This document shows positions 1-8,486 of a stretch of 64,000 bases of DNA, piece by piece. A model generated the notes under the pieces. It searched no databases. It was given only the letters and a program-made list of their open reading frames with translations, and was not told the DNA's origin. Source of the DNA: Poritiphilus flavus (GTDB lineage Bacteria > Bacteroidota > Bacteroidia > Flavobacteriales > Flavobacteriaceae); NCBI RefSeq assembly GCF_009901585.1, contig NZ_WXYO01000003.1, forward strand, positions 124,001 to 188,000. The letters are read 5' to 3'. The translations under genes were made by a program, and so were the position numbers. Within the stretch, counting starts at the first letter, position 1; each line of letters opens with the position of its first letter.

Positions 1-1559
1 TCAATGGAATGGCTGTTAACCGGACCCCTTTTGGGCCAGAATACGGCTTCTACCGAAGTAGCGGATTTCACAATGTCTTTTCTGCGAATGAACCCCAGGT
101 CCGATGAGAATTCTTCATCGACAAATACCCAGTCCGTAAAAACATTGAAAAACCTTGAATTCCTTCCCAGAAAAGCGCCCAGAGAATAATTGCCTTCTGA
201 ATCATCAGGCTGAAAGGATTTGTGTCCGTAGAATTTGCCAATCCAGACATTGTCTTCGGAGGCCAGATTGTAATCGATCCCGATCACCCTGTTATACTCC
301 TCTTCCCGTTCAACAAAGTCGTAATCCTTAAAAGACTGTCGATTGATAAAAAAGAGGCCGATGTTCGACCTGGCAAACACCTTTTGCTGCAGCGCGAGCA
401 TCATATTGTTATTGGATGCTATTTCATTCTCAAGGTCCTCGTCAGTTTGTATATTCAATAATCCCAAACGAAGGTTCTCATTGAGTTTCCCACTGAGCCT
501 TATACCTCCAATGATACGGTTTTGGATACTATTATCTGCACTGTCTGTAGCGATACCTATCCGGCGTGAGAAAAAGGGGTTGGCATCTCGTCCACCACCA
601 AAACTCCCGAAGAGGTCGTTATTGTCTATAAAGAATTGCCTGCGCTCGGGAAGCGAGATCTCAAAACGTGTGAGGTTGGTGAAAATATCATCAACTTCCA
701 CATTACTGAAATCCGGATTCAGGGTGATATCAAGATTCATCCCATTTCCAATGGCAACCTTGGCGTCACCTCCTACCTTGATGTTGTTTTCACCTACGTC
801 TGTCTCAAAATCCTTATCGCTGATAGCGTTTACATATGGGATGATGGCCAACGGAGTCCGGGATCTGCCTAAGGGCTTTTCAAACAGCATATCGCCCATA
901 AATGCGAGGTTTATGAGTGACTGGTTCTGCGGAACCTTGTACCATACACTTCTCTCGTTATTTTGAAAGTCAAAACGATAACTTTGAAACCTCCATTTGG
1001 TCTCACCTTCCCTGAATTTGAAGGAAGTCAGAGGTATAGCCAGCTCAGCGGTGTAATAACCATCATAGATCTTCGAGTCTCCCTTCCACTTAACATCCCA
1101 GGACGTGGTAAACCCTCGCAGACTGGAACCTCCTCCGGATATCAGCGCTTCCCTCCGTACTCCCAGGGGGTTTATTCCAAAAAGAAAGGCATTGGTCCCA
1201 TCGTTAAAGGTATCGAACAACAGACTTATATTGTCACTACCCCCGGCCCGAAAATCCCGTTGCAGAGAGGTAATCGTATAATCATCTCCGGGAGTATATT
1301 GGGTAATACCGATGTACAGAGTGGTTTCGCTAACCAGCATACGAATGTCCGTCTGATATTCAGCGGGAATGGAATCTGAGGGAAAATATTGCTGAAAAGG
1401 ACCTGCGGTTTCGGCAGTTTTCCAGGCAGCTTCATCTAATATGCCATCTGGTTCTATGGTCTCAACGGTATGCTTTACAGTAAAGGATTTTTGGGGAGTT
1501 TGTCCGAAACTTAGGAGGGAGAAGATTAGAAATGCTGTAAAGCAAATCGGTTTGGCCAT
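1..1559 (-). CDS. DUF5916 family outer-membrane protein with N-terminal CBM9-like domain (partial, C-terminus missing)
   Basis: The frame is open from an ATG at 1559 to the left edge, giving the first 519 residues; family members usually run to about 750-870 residues, so the rest lies outside the window. The protein starts with a signal peptide (MAKPICFTAFLIFSLLSFGQ). A family-9 carbohydrate-binding-like domain follows, with the typical DGILDEAAWKTAE opening and a QYFPSDS motif near residue 60. The rest matches the DUF5916 region, predicted to form an outer-membrane beta-barrel; motifs include GINPLGVRREALI and LNPDFSNVEVD. The substrate is unknown, although neighbouring family members are often linked to envelope or peptide metabolism. 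The family assignment is confident, the function is not. Confidence 0.85.
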   Translation of the reverse strand, partial: MAKPICFTAFLIFSLLSFGQTPQKSFTVKHTVETIEPDGILDEAAWKTAETAGPFQQYFPSDSIPAEYQTDIRMLVSETTLYIGITQYTPGDDYTITSLQRDFRAGGSDNISLLFDTFNDGTNAFLFGINPLGVRREALISGGGSSLRGFTTSWDVKWKGDSKIYDGYYTAELAIPLTSFKFREGETKWRFQSYRFDFQNNERSVWYKVPQNQSLINLAFMGDMLFEKPLGRSRTPLAIIPYVNAISDKDFETDVGENNIKVGGDAKVAIGNGMNLDITLNPDFSNVEVDDIFTNLTRFEISLPERRQFFIDNNDLFGSFGGGRDANPFFSRRIGIATDSADNSIQNRIIGGIRLSGKLNENLRLGLLNIQTDEDLENEIASNNNMMLALQQKVFARSNIGLFFINRQSFKDYDFVEREEEYNRVIGIDYNLASEDNVWIGKFYGHKSFQPDDSEGNYSLGAFLGRNSRFFNVFTDWVFVDEEFSSDLGFIRRKDIVKSATSVEAVFWPKRGPVNSHSI

Positions 1560-1657
1560 TAGTTTTGAATTAGTCAGCAGGCCCAAATTTAAGCCAATAA
1601 TCCGTTAAAAAAATGCCAAATTTTAGCCCGGAATTGATAAAGATTTAACGACTTCGC

Positions 1658-3901
1658 CTAGGATTTCTTAAACTTTTTCTTCCGTTTTTTCTTGGGGTTT
1701 TTAAAGAGGCGTTTAAAAAATCCATCCCTTTTCACCGGTTTACAATTCAGGCTGGCCAAAATTTCCTGATCGGGTTTCTCGAAGCGCACCCGGGTAATAT
1801 GGTTGAAGGAAGGATCACGGTTCAATTCTTTCATAAAAGTGGCAAAAAGAGGAAGGGCGGCACTGGCGCCTTGTCCGAGGCTGGTACTTTTAAACCCTAT
1901 CTCGTGCTGATCCAGTCCTACCCAGCTTACATGCACCAGCTTCGGCGTAATCGCGGCAAACCAGGCATCCTTATTGTTTTGTGTAGTACCGGTTTTTCCG
2001 GCGATGTCGTTCCTCAGGCCATAAGTAGTACGGATCCTCGCGGCTGTACCTTCATTGACCGTGGTTTTCATCATTTCTACCATTAGCTTGCGGGTAGCAT
2101 CTGAAAGCGCCTGTTCTTCAGGATCTGCCTCCTGGTGTTCAAAAAGCGGCTCTCCATTGGCCCGGGTAACTTTAGTGATCAAATAGGGACGAACTGCCCT
2201 GCCGTCATTCGCGAAGCTGGCATAAGCACCGGCTAATTCATCCAGTCCTATCTCACCGGTTCCCAGTGCAAGTGAAGGTTGTTCAGGAAGCTCAGCGGTA
2301 ATCCCCATATTGGCCGCCTGGCTTATTACAGTAGGAATTCCTGTCTTCTCCAATACTTTTACGGCAACCGTGTTCACCGATCGGCTCAGGGCCTGTTCCA
2401 TAGAGTAATTCAGGTAGGTTTCATCCTCATCACTGGAATTACCGGGCGACCAGCCTTCCAGATTTTTGTACTCTATTTCCTGAGCGGAAAAATAGGTACA
2501 GGGACTTATACCACTTTCCAGGGCAGCCGCATATACAATGGGTTTAAAAGTAGATCCCACCTGTCTTTTGCTTTGTGAAATATGGTCGTATTTGAAATGC
2601 TTGTGATCAATGCCACCTATCCATGTCAGCACGGCTCCGGTAGCCGGATCTAAAGACAAGGATCCGGTATTGAGGAATTTCATATAATGCCGTAGGCTGT
2701 CAATGGTACTGGCCTGAATACTCAGGTCTCCCTCCCAACTGCTTAAAACCATAGACTTTTTTGTAGAAAGGGAGTCTATCGCTTCGCTCTCACTAAGACC
2801 TTGACTGATCAATTTTTTAAAGGGACCGGAGTTTTTTACAGCACGGTTTATCAGTCCTTTATCCCGTATCCAGGGTGCACTATTGCCATGGCTTTTTTCA
2901 AATTGCCGTTGCAGCTTGCTCATATGCGCGGCCATGGTCTTTTCCGCCAGGAGCTGCATTTTATAGTCCAGTGTAGTATAGATCTTGAGGCCTGAAGTGT
3001 AAATGCTCAGTCCGTCGTCATCATTCTTTATTTCCTTTAGCCGCAGCAGCCTTTTTCGCAGTTCTTCTCTAAAGTAAGGCGCAATGCCTGTACTGTGATC
3101 GTAGTCTTTGTAGTTTAAGACCAGCGACTTCTCGATGATACTGTCCGCTTCCGCTTCCGCCAGGTACTCGTTGCGCACCATAGACCTTAGAACCAGGTCT
3201 CTCCGGGCTTTGCTTTTTTCGGGAAATACCCTGGGATTGTAAGAATAGGTCGCTTTGAGCATTCCAACCAAAACCGCGCTCTCTTCAATCCTGAGGTCTT
3301 TGGCATTTTTGCCAAAGAATTTCTGTGAAGCACTTTCAATTCCAAAAGTATTATCACCAAAAGAAACCGTATTCAGATAGTGCAAGAGCAAATCCCCTTT
3401 GGGATACACAGACTCCAGTCGCCTGGCAATGATCATTTCCTTGAGTTTGGTTGCCACGAGTCTTAGTTTGCCGGAAGCCTCTCTAGGATATAGGTTCTTT
3501 GCCAATTGTTGACTTATGGTACTACCTCCTCCGGCAGACTTGTCACGGAGTAGTACAGTTTTGAAAGCCACGCGAAAAAGGCTTCTATAGTCTACTCCTG
3601 AATGCTCATAAAACCTTTCGTCTTCAATAGCCACCAAGGCATCGGCCAGGTGCTGAGGAACTTCTTCCTTTGTTATCGGCTGTCTGTCATAGAGAAAATA
3701 CTTGCCAATAAGCACGCTATCACGGGAATAGATCTCGGACGCCTCCTGGTATTTAAGGTTCGCCAACTCGTCTGTCGAAGGGATCTTACCCCAAAGCCCT
3801 AAATTCACACTTATCACGAATAAGGAACAGAAGAACAAAACTGCTCCTAGTATATATAAGAGGTATCTGAGGATTAAAGATCTTTTCTTTTTTGAATTCA
3901 A
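1658..3901 (-). CDS. Class A penicillin-binding protein (bifunctional transglycosylase/transpeptidase, PBP1A-like)
   Basis: This 747-residue enzyme polymerises and cross-links peptidoglycan at the inner membrane. One membrane anchor spans about residues 10-33. The GT51 glycosyltransferase domain contains the catalytic-glutamate motif AIEDERFYEHSGVD (E93 region) and GGSTISQQLAKN (125-136). The transpeptidase domain has the three penicillin-binding motifs: S450-T-F-K453, S508-V-N510 and K636-T-G638-T-T. The C-terminus is a lysine/arginine-rich tail. The start is TTG: an in-frame TAG lies just upstream and no ATG precedes the membrane anchor. It is transcribed alone, away from the nuclease gene. 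Family and activity are clear; whether it is the main PBP1 of the cell is not shown. Confidence 0.95.
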   Translation of the reverse strand: MNSKKKRSLILRYLLYILGAVLFFCSLFVISVNLGLWGKIPSTDELANLKYQEASEIYSRDSVLIGKYFLYDRQPITKEEVPQHLADALVAIEDERFYEHSGVDYRSLFRVAFKTVLLRDKSAGGGSTISQQLAKNLYPREASGKLRLVATKLKEMIIARRLESVYPKGDLLLHYLNTVSFGDNTFGIESASQKFFGKNAKDLRIEESAVLVGMLKATYSYNPRVFPEKSKARRDLVLRSMVRNEYLAEAEADSIIEKSLVLNYKDYDHSTGIAPYFREELRKRLLRLKEIKNDDDGLSIYTSGLKIYTTLDYKMQLLAEKTMAAHMSKLQRQFEKSHGNSAPWIRDKGLINRAVKNSGPFKKLISQGLSESEAIDSLSTKKSMVLSSWEGDLSIQASTIDSLRHYMKFLNTGSLSLDPATGAVLTWIGGIDHKHFKYDHISQSKRQVGSTFKPIVYAAALESGISPCTYFSAQEIEYKNLEGWSPGNSSDEDETYLNYSMEQALSRSVNTVAVKVLEKTGIPTVISQAANMGITAELPEQPSLALGTGEIGLDELAGAYASFANDGRAVRPYLITKVTRANGEPLFEHQEADPEEQALSDATRKLMVEMMKTTVNEGTAARIRTTYGLRNDIAGKTGTTQNNKDAWFAAITPKLVHVSWVGLDQHEIGFKSTSLGQGASAALPLFATFMKELNRDPSFNHITRVRFEKPDQEILASLNCKPVKRDGFFKRLFKNPKKKRKKKFKKS

Positions 3902-4004
3902 GGTTCGCTAATTTGGGTGCAAGATGAAATTAAAAAATTAAAATGGCACCAACCTTAACAATTGCTTAAATTTCTATTTAATACATTTGGCCAAAACCAA
4001 AAGC

Positions 4005-4775
4005 ATGAAAAAACTGGCTGTACTGCTTTTCCTGGGGTGCAATTTTTTATACAGCAAACCTCCCGTCTGGTCAAAAACCGGTCACAGGACCATTGGATTG
4101 GTAGCAGAGCAACACCTGAAGGCTAAGACAAAAAGGGCCTTAAAGAAATTGCTGAATGGGCAGAGCTTGGCGGCGGTCTCTACCTTTGCGGATGAGATCA
4201 AGGCAGACAGTACATTTCGAAAATTCAGCGCCTGGCACTATGTAAATATACCACCAGGCCAGAAATACGGGGAGGAACCTCCAAGTCGCTACGGCGACCT
4301 CATTGTGGGTATTGAAAAATGCATCGCTGTAGCACAGGATAAGGAATCCCGAGCTGAAGACCGGGTGTTTTATCTCAAAATGCTAATACATCTTATCGGA
4401 GACCTGCATCAGCCCATGCATGTTGGAAAACTAGAGGATAGGGGAGGGAATGATATTCAGATCCAGTGGTTTGATCGTGGAACGAATCTTCACCGGCTCT
4501 GGGATGCGAATATGATAGACGATTACGGGATGAGTTATACCGAACTGGCTGATAAGCTGCCCAAAATCTCAAAAAAGCAAATCAAGGCCATTCAAAAGGG
4601 TGATGTGCTTGATTGGGTGGATGAGAGCCGGGACATTGCCGATAAAGTCTACGAGTCCGTAGAAGTAGGTGAGAAACTTTACTATAGATATCGTTACGTC
4701 TGGTGGGGCACCGTTGAAAATCAGCTACTTAAAGGTGGAGTAAGGTTAGCCAAAGTGCTAAATGATCTATTTTGA
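4005..4775 (+). CDS. S1/P1-type zinc-dependent nuclease, secreted
   Basis: This 256-residue enzyme belongs to the S1/P1 family, which degrades single-stranded nucleic acids with a tri-zinc centre. An N-terminal signal peptide (residues 1-18) is followed by W22, which in this family becomes the mature N-terminal zinc ligand, and by GH27. Other expected ligands are present: D63 (FADEIK), H78 (AWHYVN), the H129-L-I-G-D133-L-H135-Q-P-M-H motif, and H163/D167 in TNLHRLWDAN. A longer frame begins at a TTG at 3987, but the ATG at 4005 gives a normal signal peptide and is preferred. It probably acts in the periplasm or outside the cell, in phosphate or nucleotide scavenging. No operon partner is visible. 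Confidence 0.93.
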   Translation: MKKLAVLLFLGCNFLYSKPPVWSKTGHRTIGLVAEQHLKAKTKRALKKLLNGQSLAAVSTFADEIKADSTFRKFSAWHYVNIPPGQKYGEEPPSRYGDLIVGIEKCIAVAQDKESRAEDRVFYLKMLIHLIGDLHQPMHVGKLEDRGGNDIQIQWFDRGTNLHRLWDANMIDDYGMSYTELADKLPKISKKQIKAIQKGDVLDWVDESRDIADKVYESVEVGEKLYYRYRYVWWGTVENQLLKGGVRLAKVLNDLF

Positions 4776-4946
4776 ATCCCTTCTGAATCCCAATTTTATT
4801 CCTTTTGCCTTAATATTTAACCAGTCATCGAATTGATATACCCTGGCACGGGTTTTGAAGTTATATAAGTAGAGTTTTCTGCGAGGAAATTAGTGTTATT
4901 ACCCGCCCGCTAAAGATAGTAGGGAACTTGTAAAGAAAAGGGTGTT
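4776..4946. other. Intergenic stretch without recognised content
   Basis: AT-rich spacer between the nuclease stop and a bidirectional hairpin. I see no convincing reading frame, RNA gene or repeat in it. Confidence 0.5.
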
Positions 4947-4976
4947 AAAAAATCGGTTCAATCGGATCGATTTTTT
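4947..4976. terminator. Bidirectional hairpin terminator between convergent genes
   Basis: An AAAAATCG arm pairs with CGATTTTT around a 12-base loop and is flanked by A and T runs, so it can work in both directions. It lies between the nuclease gene (+) and alkB-like gene (-) and touches the stop codon of the latter. Confidence 0.55.
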
Positions 4977-5568
4977 ATTTAATTACCCTGAAGGTCAGAT
5001 TTATCCGCTCTCCAATGGTTCTGGCCGTTTTTGGGATCTGATGCAGCCAGTGGTGCTGTGTTGGGCCCTGCATTAGCAACAAACTTCCGTTTTCCAGTAA
5101 CAATTTATGTCTCAATTCAGTGCGATTTCGATGTTTTAGATGAAAGAAACGCTCTTGCCCAAGGCTTATGGAGGCAATAACCGGATTTCTGCCCAGTTCT
5201 TTTTCGTTGTCTGCATGCCAGCCATTGCTATCGCGCCCATCCCGGTAAAGATTTAGAAGGCAGGTAGTAAAGCTAACCGCGCAAAGTGCTTCAATACCTT
5301 CTTTAAGTATCCGGATTTCAGGGGTAAACGGCTCCGGGTGCATGGTAATGTTGGAATAGGCGTAGGGCTTTCCGTTATTGCCATACAGGGCTGTGAGCCT
5401 AGGTTGGGGATAGGTCTTGCCAAATACCGTAATCGGATCCTGTCTCCAGCTTACCGAATCCCTGAGTTCCCGGAATATGTCACCGGCCTGGGCCGGGTCG
5501 AGAAAGTTGGGAATATAGCTGATATCCGCATCAGGAAGATCCAGATTTTGAACGATGAGTTTGTGCAT
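4975..5568 (-). CDS. AlkB-like 2-oxoglutarate/Fe(II) dioxygenase (DNA alkylation repair)
   Basis: The 197-residue protein matches the AlkB/ALKBH2 family, which oxidatively removes methyl groups from 1-methyladenine and 3-methylcytosine. The iron ligands are visible as H118-x-D120 (WHADNE) and H176 (HWLHQIPK). The 2-oxoglutarate-binding arginines R188 and R194 lie in GERINLTFR. The GRDSNGWHADNE and RLTALYG segments are characteristic of the bacterial ALKBH2-like branch. The upstream AraC-type regulator gene ends three bases before this start, so the two are probably cotranscribed. The regulator pairing recalls the Ada alkylation response, but this AraC protein lacks an Ada methyltransferase domain. 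Confidence 0.93.
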   Translation of the reverse strand: MHKLIVQNLDLPDADISYIPNFLDPAQAGDIFRELRDSVSWRQDPITVFGKTYPQPRLTALYGNNGKPYAYSNITMHPEPFTPEIRILKEGIEALCAVSFTTCLLNLYRDGRDSNGWHADNEKELGRNPVIASISLGQERFFHLKHRNRTELRHKLLLENGSLLLMQGPTQHHWLHQIPKTARTIGERINLTFRVIK

Positions 5569-5571
5569 TCG

Positions 5572-6444
5572 CTAATTTAAGACATTTTTGAGCTGCTTTC
5601 GGTAAGCAGATGGCGTCTGTCCGGTAAATGACTTGAACGACTTATTGAAATGCGAGAAATTGTTGAATCCGCATTCAAAACACACTTCGGTAATGCTCAT
5701 TGGCTGTTCCGCCAGCAATTTGGAAGCGTGGACCAAACGGTATTCGTTAAGGAATTGCACAAAGGTCTTATTAGTGATCTTTTTAAAGTACCTGCAGAAG
5801 GATGGTACGGTCATACTCACCTTCTCCGCCATTTCCAATAAGGTGATCTCTTCCCGGAAATGCGCTTTGACATAGTTAAATACAATATTGATACGGTTGT
5901 TGTCCTTAACCTCGGTTTCCAGAGAAAAACCTTCGGCATTGAGGACTTTAAACTCCTTGGACTTACCCAACTCGTTCAGGATGTTCAATATGGCCAAAAG
6001 CCTGCTGAAGTCGGATTGTGTTTCCAGGGTTTCCATTTGCTCCCCAATGAGATCCTTGGTTTCCCCGTAAAAGGCGACACCACCTCTGGCTACCTGGAAC
6101 AATTCCTGTATCCTTTTCATCTCCGGGATATCGAAAAAATCATTTCCCAGAAAATCCAAACGCATCTGAACCACGATCTCACTTTTATTTCCGGTCAGGT
6201 AATCCGTAAGTCCGCAATGCGGAAGATCGCTGCCTATCAGGATGAGGTCGCCATCAGTATAATAGGACATATGACTGCCTATTTGGCGTTTTCCGGATCC
6301 TCCGTTCACATATACCAGTTCTATTTCCGGGTGATAGTGCCAGCTGTTGTTCTTATTAAGCCTGTCCTGATCAAATTTCTGGTACGTATAGGAGTTACCG
6401 AAATTGGGAGCAATGGCTTCAAAAGTAGGTTTTTGCTTTATCAT
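5572..6444 (-). CDS. AraC family transcriptional regulator with N-terminal cupin domain
   Basis: The protein has an N-terminal cupin-like sensing domain (about residues 25-110, with SWHYHPEIELVYV) and a C-terminal double helix-turn-helix of the AraC type (about 185-285, including MAEKVSMTVPSFCRYFKK and CGFNNFSHFNKSFK). An ATG six codons upstream (6462) is also possible. However, a promoter at 6464-6492 would place the transcript start at about 6460, so the ATG at 6444 (290 residues) is preferred. It precedes the alkB-like gene by three bases and probably shares its transcript. The effector is unknown; related cupin-AraC proteins in Bacteroidota usually respond to carbohydrates or stress. Confidence 0.88.
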   Translation of the reverse strand: MIKQKPTFEAIAPNFGNSYTYQKFDQDRLNKNNSWHYHPEIELVYVNGGSGKRQIGSHMSYYTDGDLILIGSDLPHCGLTDYLTGNKSEIVVQMRLDFLGNDFFDIPEMKRIQELFQVARGGVAFYGETKDLIGEQMETLETQSDFSRLLAILNILNELGKSKEFKVLNAEGFSLETEVKDNNRINIVFNYVKAHFREEITLLEMAEKVSMTVPSFCRYFKKITNKTFVQFLNEYRLVHASKLLAEQPMSITEVCFECGFNNFSHFNKSFKSFTGQTPSAYRKQLKNVLN

Positions 6445-6463
6445 TATTTGAGTCTTACACATA

Positions 6464-6492
6464 CAAAATTAACAAGGCCCTCAAACGTGCAA
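6464..6492 (-). promoter_or_regulatory. Bacteroidota-type promoter for the AraC-alkB operon
   Basis: On the minus strand, TTG (6492-6490) is followed after 18 bases by TAATTTTG (6471-6464), matching the -33/-7 consensus TTG-N19-TAnnTTTG. The predicted transcript start near 6460 favours translation from 6444 rather than 6462. Confidence 0.6.
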
Positions 6493-6613
6493 CTTTGCAA
6501 AATTACCCAAAATATGTTCTATATTACCTCTTAACTATTTTTTAACCTATTTGCAGGTTAAAATAACACATAAAGTGGAAAATTATGATGTAGTTCCGGC
6601 TAGATTTCAGCAG

Positions 6614-6621
6614 TAGGTTTG
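6614..6621 (+). promoter_or_regulatory. Candidate -7 element
   Basis: TAGGTTTG fits TAnnTTTG and lies 40 bases before the ATG at 6662. The -33 element is poor (TTC with a 17-base gap), so this is tentative. Confidence 0.4.
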
Positions 6622-6661
6622 TACTGTCAAATTTATTCATGAATCTAAAAAACAAGAAGTT

Positions 6662-7249
6662 ATGAAAGTAAATTGGAAAATCACGACAGTTGTAGCCGCC
6701 CTGTTCATTTCCATGACAGGTTTGGCTAAAGAAGCGAAGCATCTGCTTGAAATCGGGACAGAAGGAAAAAGCCTCATTTTTAAACTTCCGGCACAGTCGG
6801 CAGAAACAAAAATCAGCTTATTTGATCCCGAAGGACGTATTATTTTCTCTGATGCCGTTGAGGATCAGGAATTTTATGCAAAGCGGTTCGACCTGGATCT
6901 GCTGGAAGAAGGGGTCTACTCCATGAAAGTGGAAAACACTTTGAGAGAGATCACTTATTCCATAGATATAGATGAACCATCAGTAGAGATCCTTGCTAAG
7001 AAGGAGCGGACCAAACCGGTATTCAGAAAAACGGAAGACAAGGTCTTTTTGAACCTTCTGAACCTTGAAGGGAACAGTGTTTCTGTAAAGGTGATCGATG
7101 GTAACGGAAGAATGCTTTACAAAGAGGTGTTTAAGGGGGATCTGCTGATCGAGAAGGCCTTTAACTTTGAGAAAGCCTTTGATGACAGTTACACCCTGGT
7201 TGTAAAGGACGATCAAAACACCTATTACGAAACCATTGTGGTCAATTAG
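6662..7249 (+). CDS. Secreted hypothetical protein with two beta-sandwich-like repeats
   Basis: I do not recognise a named family. The 195-residue product has a signal peptide (residues 1-22, ending MTGLAKEA) and two similar halves. Each half has a beta-rich pattern around a turn: FDPEGRIIF at about residue 54 and IDGNGRMLYKE at about residue 143. The second half resembles the Ig-like C-terminal domains of proteins handled by the type IX secretion system (ending YETIVVN), but it is not a clear sorting signal. It is a single gene closed by a strong terminator. An envelope or surface role is likely. Confidence 0.7.
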   Translation: MKVNWKITTVVAALFISMTGLAKEAKHLLEIGTEGKSLIFKLPAQSAETKISLFDPEGRIIFSDAVEDQEFYAKRFDLDLLEEGVYSMKVENTLREITYSIDIDEPSVEILAKKERTKPVFRKTEDKVFLNLLNLEGNSVSVKVIDGNGRMLYKEVFKGDLLIEKAFNFEKAFDDSYTLVVKDDQNTYYETIVVN

Positions 7250-7275
7250 TTTAGTTAATTTTAATTCCAAGGAAA

Positions 7276-7302
7276 AGGGGTCATTAAATGGCCCCTTTTT
7301 TT
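7276..7302 (+). terminator. Intrinsic terminator
   Basis: AGGGGTCA pairs with TGGCCCCT around a five-base loop, followed by seven T residues. It ends the preceding plus-strand gene and overlaps the last codons of the convergent MOSC gene. Confidence 0.85.
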
Positions 7303-7931
7303 ATAAAGCGTTTTAGCTTGTCTCTTTTTCCCTGTGGAAGGGAGGTGTTGCTGAGTGCGAGTTGAAGTATTTCCTGATCTTTCTCTTTGGCGTATAGTAA
7401 ACTAAAGAACTGTGTAATTGTCAGTGGGTTTTTTGAAGCTTCAACCAGCTCGAGCGTATCTCCTGCAGCAACCTTACCCTCTTCCAAGACTCTCACGTAG
7501 GTTCCGGGATTTCCATATTCAATAAACTGCCTGAGGATCTCCTGGTCTCCGAAGCGGACACCTAATTTATAGCAGGGTTCCCTGGGTTGCGATACCTGTA
7601 CCAGGGCCGTACCCAGCCGGAAAACATCCCCGATCCGGATCTGGGAATCGTCCATATCCCCAACACTGAGATTTTCTCCGAACATACCCCAATCCCAGCT
7701 CAAGCCGGGATAGCGGTCCTTCCAGTAAGGATAATGATTGGCAGAATAGAGATAACAGGCCTTGTCCGGCCCCCCGTGCACCTTGCGATTGGCGATAGTA
7801 TCATTGGCAACTACCTCTTTTTCTAGCGCTATGGGAGATGAGGTAGGGTACTTGTAAATGCCGGTTTTTTCTTCTTTCCCATTCCAGAAAATGGTTGTGG
7901 GTTTCCCGATATTCGTAGCAATTATCTTCAT
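7284..7931 (-). CDS. MOSC domain protein, YiiM-like (molybdenum cofactor-dependent)
   Basis: The 215-residue protein has the MOSC beta-barrel domain (about residues 20-165). It carries the conserved cysteine C120 in QPREPCYKL, which in this family is expected to coordinate the molybdenum cofactor. Other family motifs are KVHGGPDKACYLY, WGMFGENL and RIGDVFRLG. The C-terminal helical segment (170-215) corresponds to the YiiM-type 3-alpha domain. YiiM-like proteins reduce N-hydroxylated compounds such as 6-hydroxylaminopurine; that activity here is inferred from the family. It is transcribed alone, convergent with the preceding gene. Confidence 0.9.
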   Translation of the reverse strand: MKIIATNIGKPTTIFWNGKEEKTGIYKYPTSSPIALEKEVVANDTIANRKVHGGPDKACYLYSANHYPYWKDRYPGLSWDWGMFGENLSVGDMDDSQIRIGDVFRLGTALVQVSQPREPCYKLGVRFGDQEILRQFIEYGNPGTYVRVLEEGKVAAGDTLELVEASKNPLTITQFFSLLYAKEKDQEILQLALSNTSLPQGKRDKLKRFIKKGAI

Positions 7932-7942
7932 TGCATAAAGAT

Positions 7943-7972
7943 AAAAAAACCACCCTGCTGCTGCAGAGTGGT
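7943..7972 (-). terminator. Intrinsic terminator (minus strand)
   Basis: Read on the minus strand, ACCAC-t-CTG pairs with CAG-g-GTGGT and is followed by seven T residues. It sits just downstream of the DUF6249 gene. Confidence 0.75.
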
Positions 7973-7999
7973 CCGCTTATTTTTTTGATAAATTCGTTT

Positions 8000-8356
8000 C
8001 TAGTCCTCTTCCTTTTCCAATTTCCTCGTTAAGGTAAAGCCTGCAAAAAGCCCGGCCCCGGCCATGAGGAAGATGGTGCCCGGAAAGGCCACTTCTTCAC
8101 GCATTCCTAAATTGTAAGAGAAAAAAGATGCAAGAAAGATGGCAATTCCTATACCCATAAGCAAAAGTGCCAGGTTCAGTATCAGTATCTTCCAGAATGG
8201 TGCGGTACCGCTGCGTTTACCTTTTACAAAAATACTGGCGTCAGCTCCTTTTTCTATAAGGGCCAAACGCTCTTTATTCCTTGTGGAAAAGTATAAATAG
8301 AATACCCCAAAGATTGCCCCGAATATGACTGCTGTTATGATTATTTCTCCTCCCAT
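8000..8356 (-). CDS. DUF6249 family small membrane protein
   Basis: A 118-residue protein with three hydrophobic segments (about 5-23, 54-78 and 90-108). A short cytoplasmic stretch after the first helix (STRNKERLALIEKGAD) is typical of the DUF6249 family, which is common beside ECF sigma factors in Bacteroidota. It is divergent from the sigma factor gene that follows. Function unknown. Confidence 0.75.
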   Translation of the reverse strand: MGGEIIITAVIFGAIFGVFYLYFSTRNKERLALIEKGADASIFVKGKRSGTAPFWKILILNLALLLMGIGIAIFLASFFSYNLGMREEVAFPGTIFLMAGAGLFAGFTLTRKLEKEED

Positions 8357-8416
8357 GTAATTGTTTTTTGATGATTAAACATTTGGTTTGCCCGTAGGAC
8401 GGATAGTTTTTGAAAA

Positions 8417-8456
8417 AGGTTACATTCAATTGGATTTTTTTTTAAATATGTAACCT
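8417..8456. promoter_or_regulatory. Nine-base inverted repeat upstream of an ECF sigma gene
   Basis: AGGTTACAT (8417-8425) and ATGTAACCT (8448-8456) form a perfect inverted repeat separated by 22 AT-rich bases. It ends 30 bases before the sigma factor ATG and lies between divergent genes. It could be an operator or an mRNA hairpin; no regulator is identified. Confidence 0.45.
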
Positions 8457-8486
8457 GAACCCTTTTTATGACGTCTTATGAGCTAA

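Noticed and set aside
343-1379. Overlapping plus-strand frames of 138-207 codons
   Set aside because: They are antisense to the DUF5916 gene, which has a signal peptide and clear homology in the other strand.
5860-6534. 224-codon plus-strand frame
   Set aside because: It is antisense to the AraC gene and shows no domain of its own.
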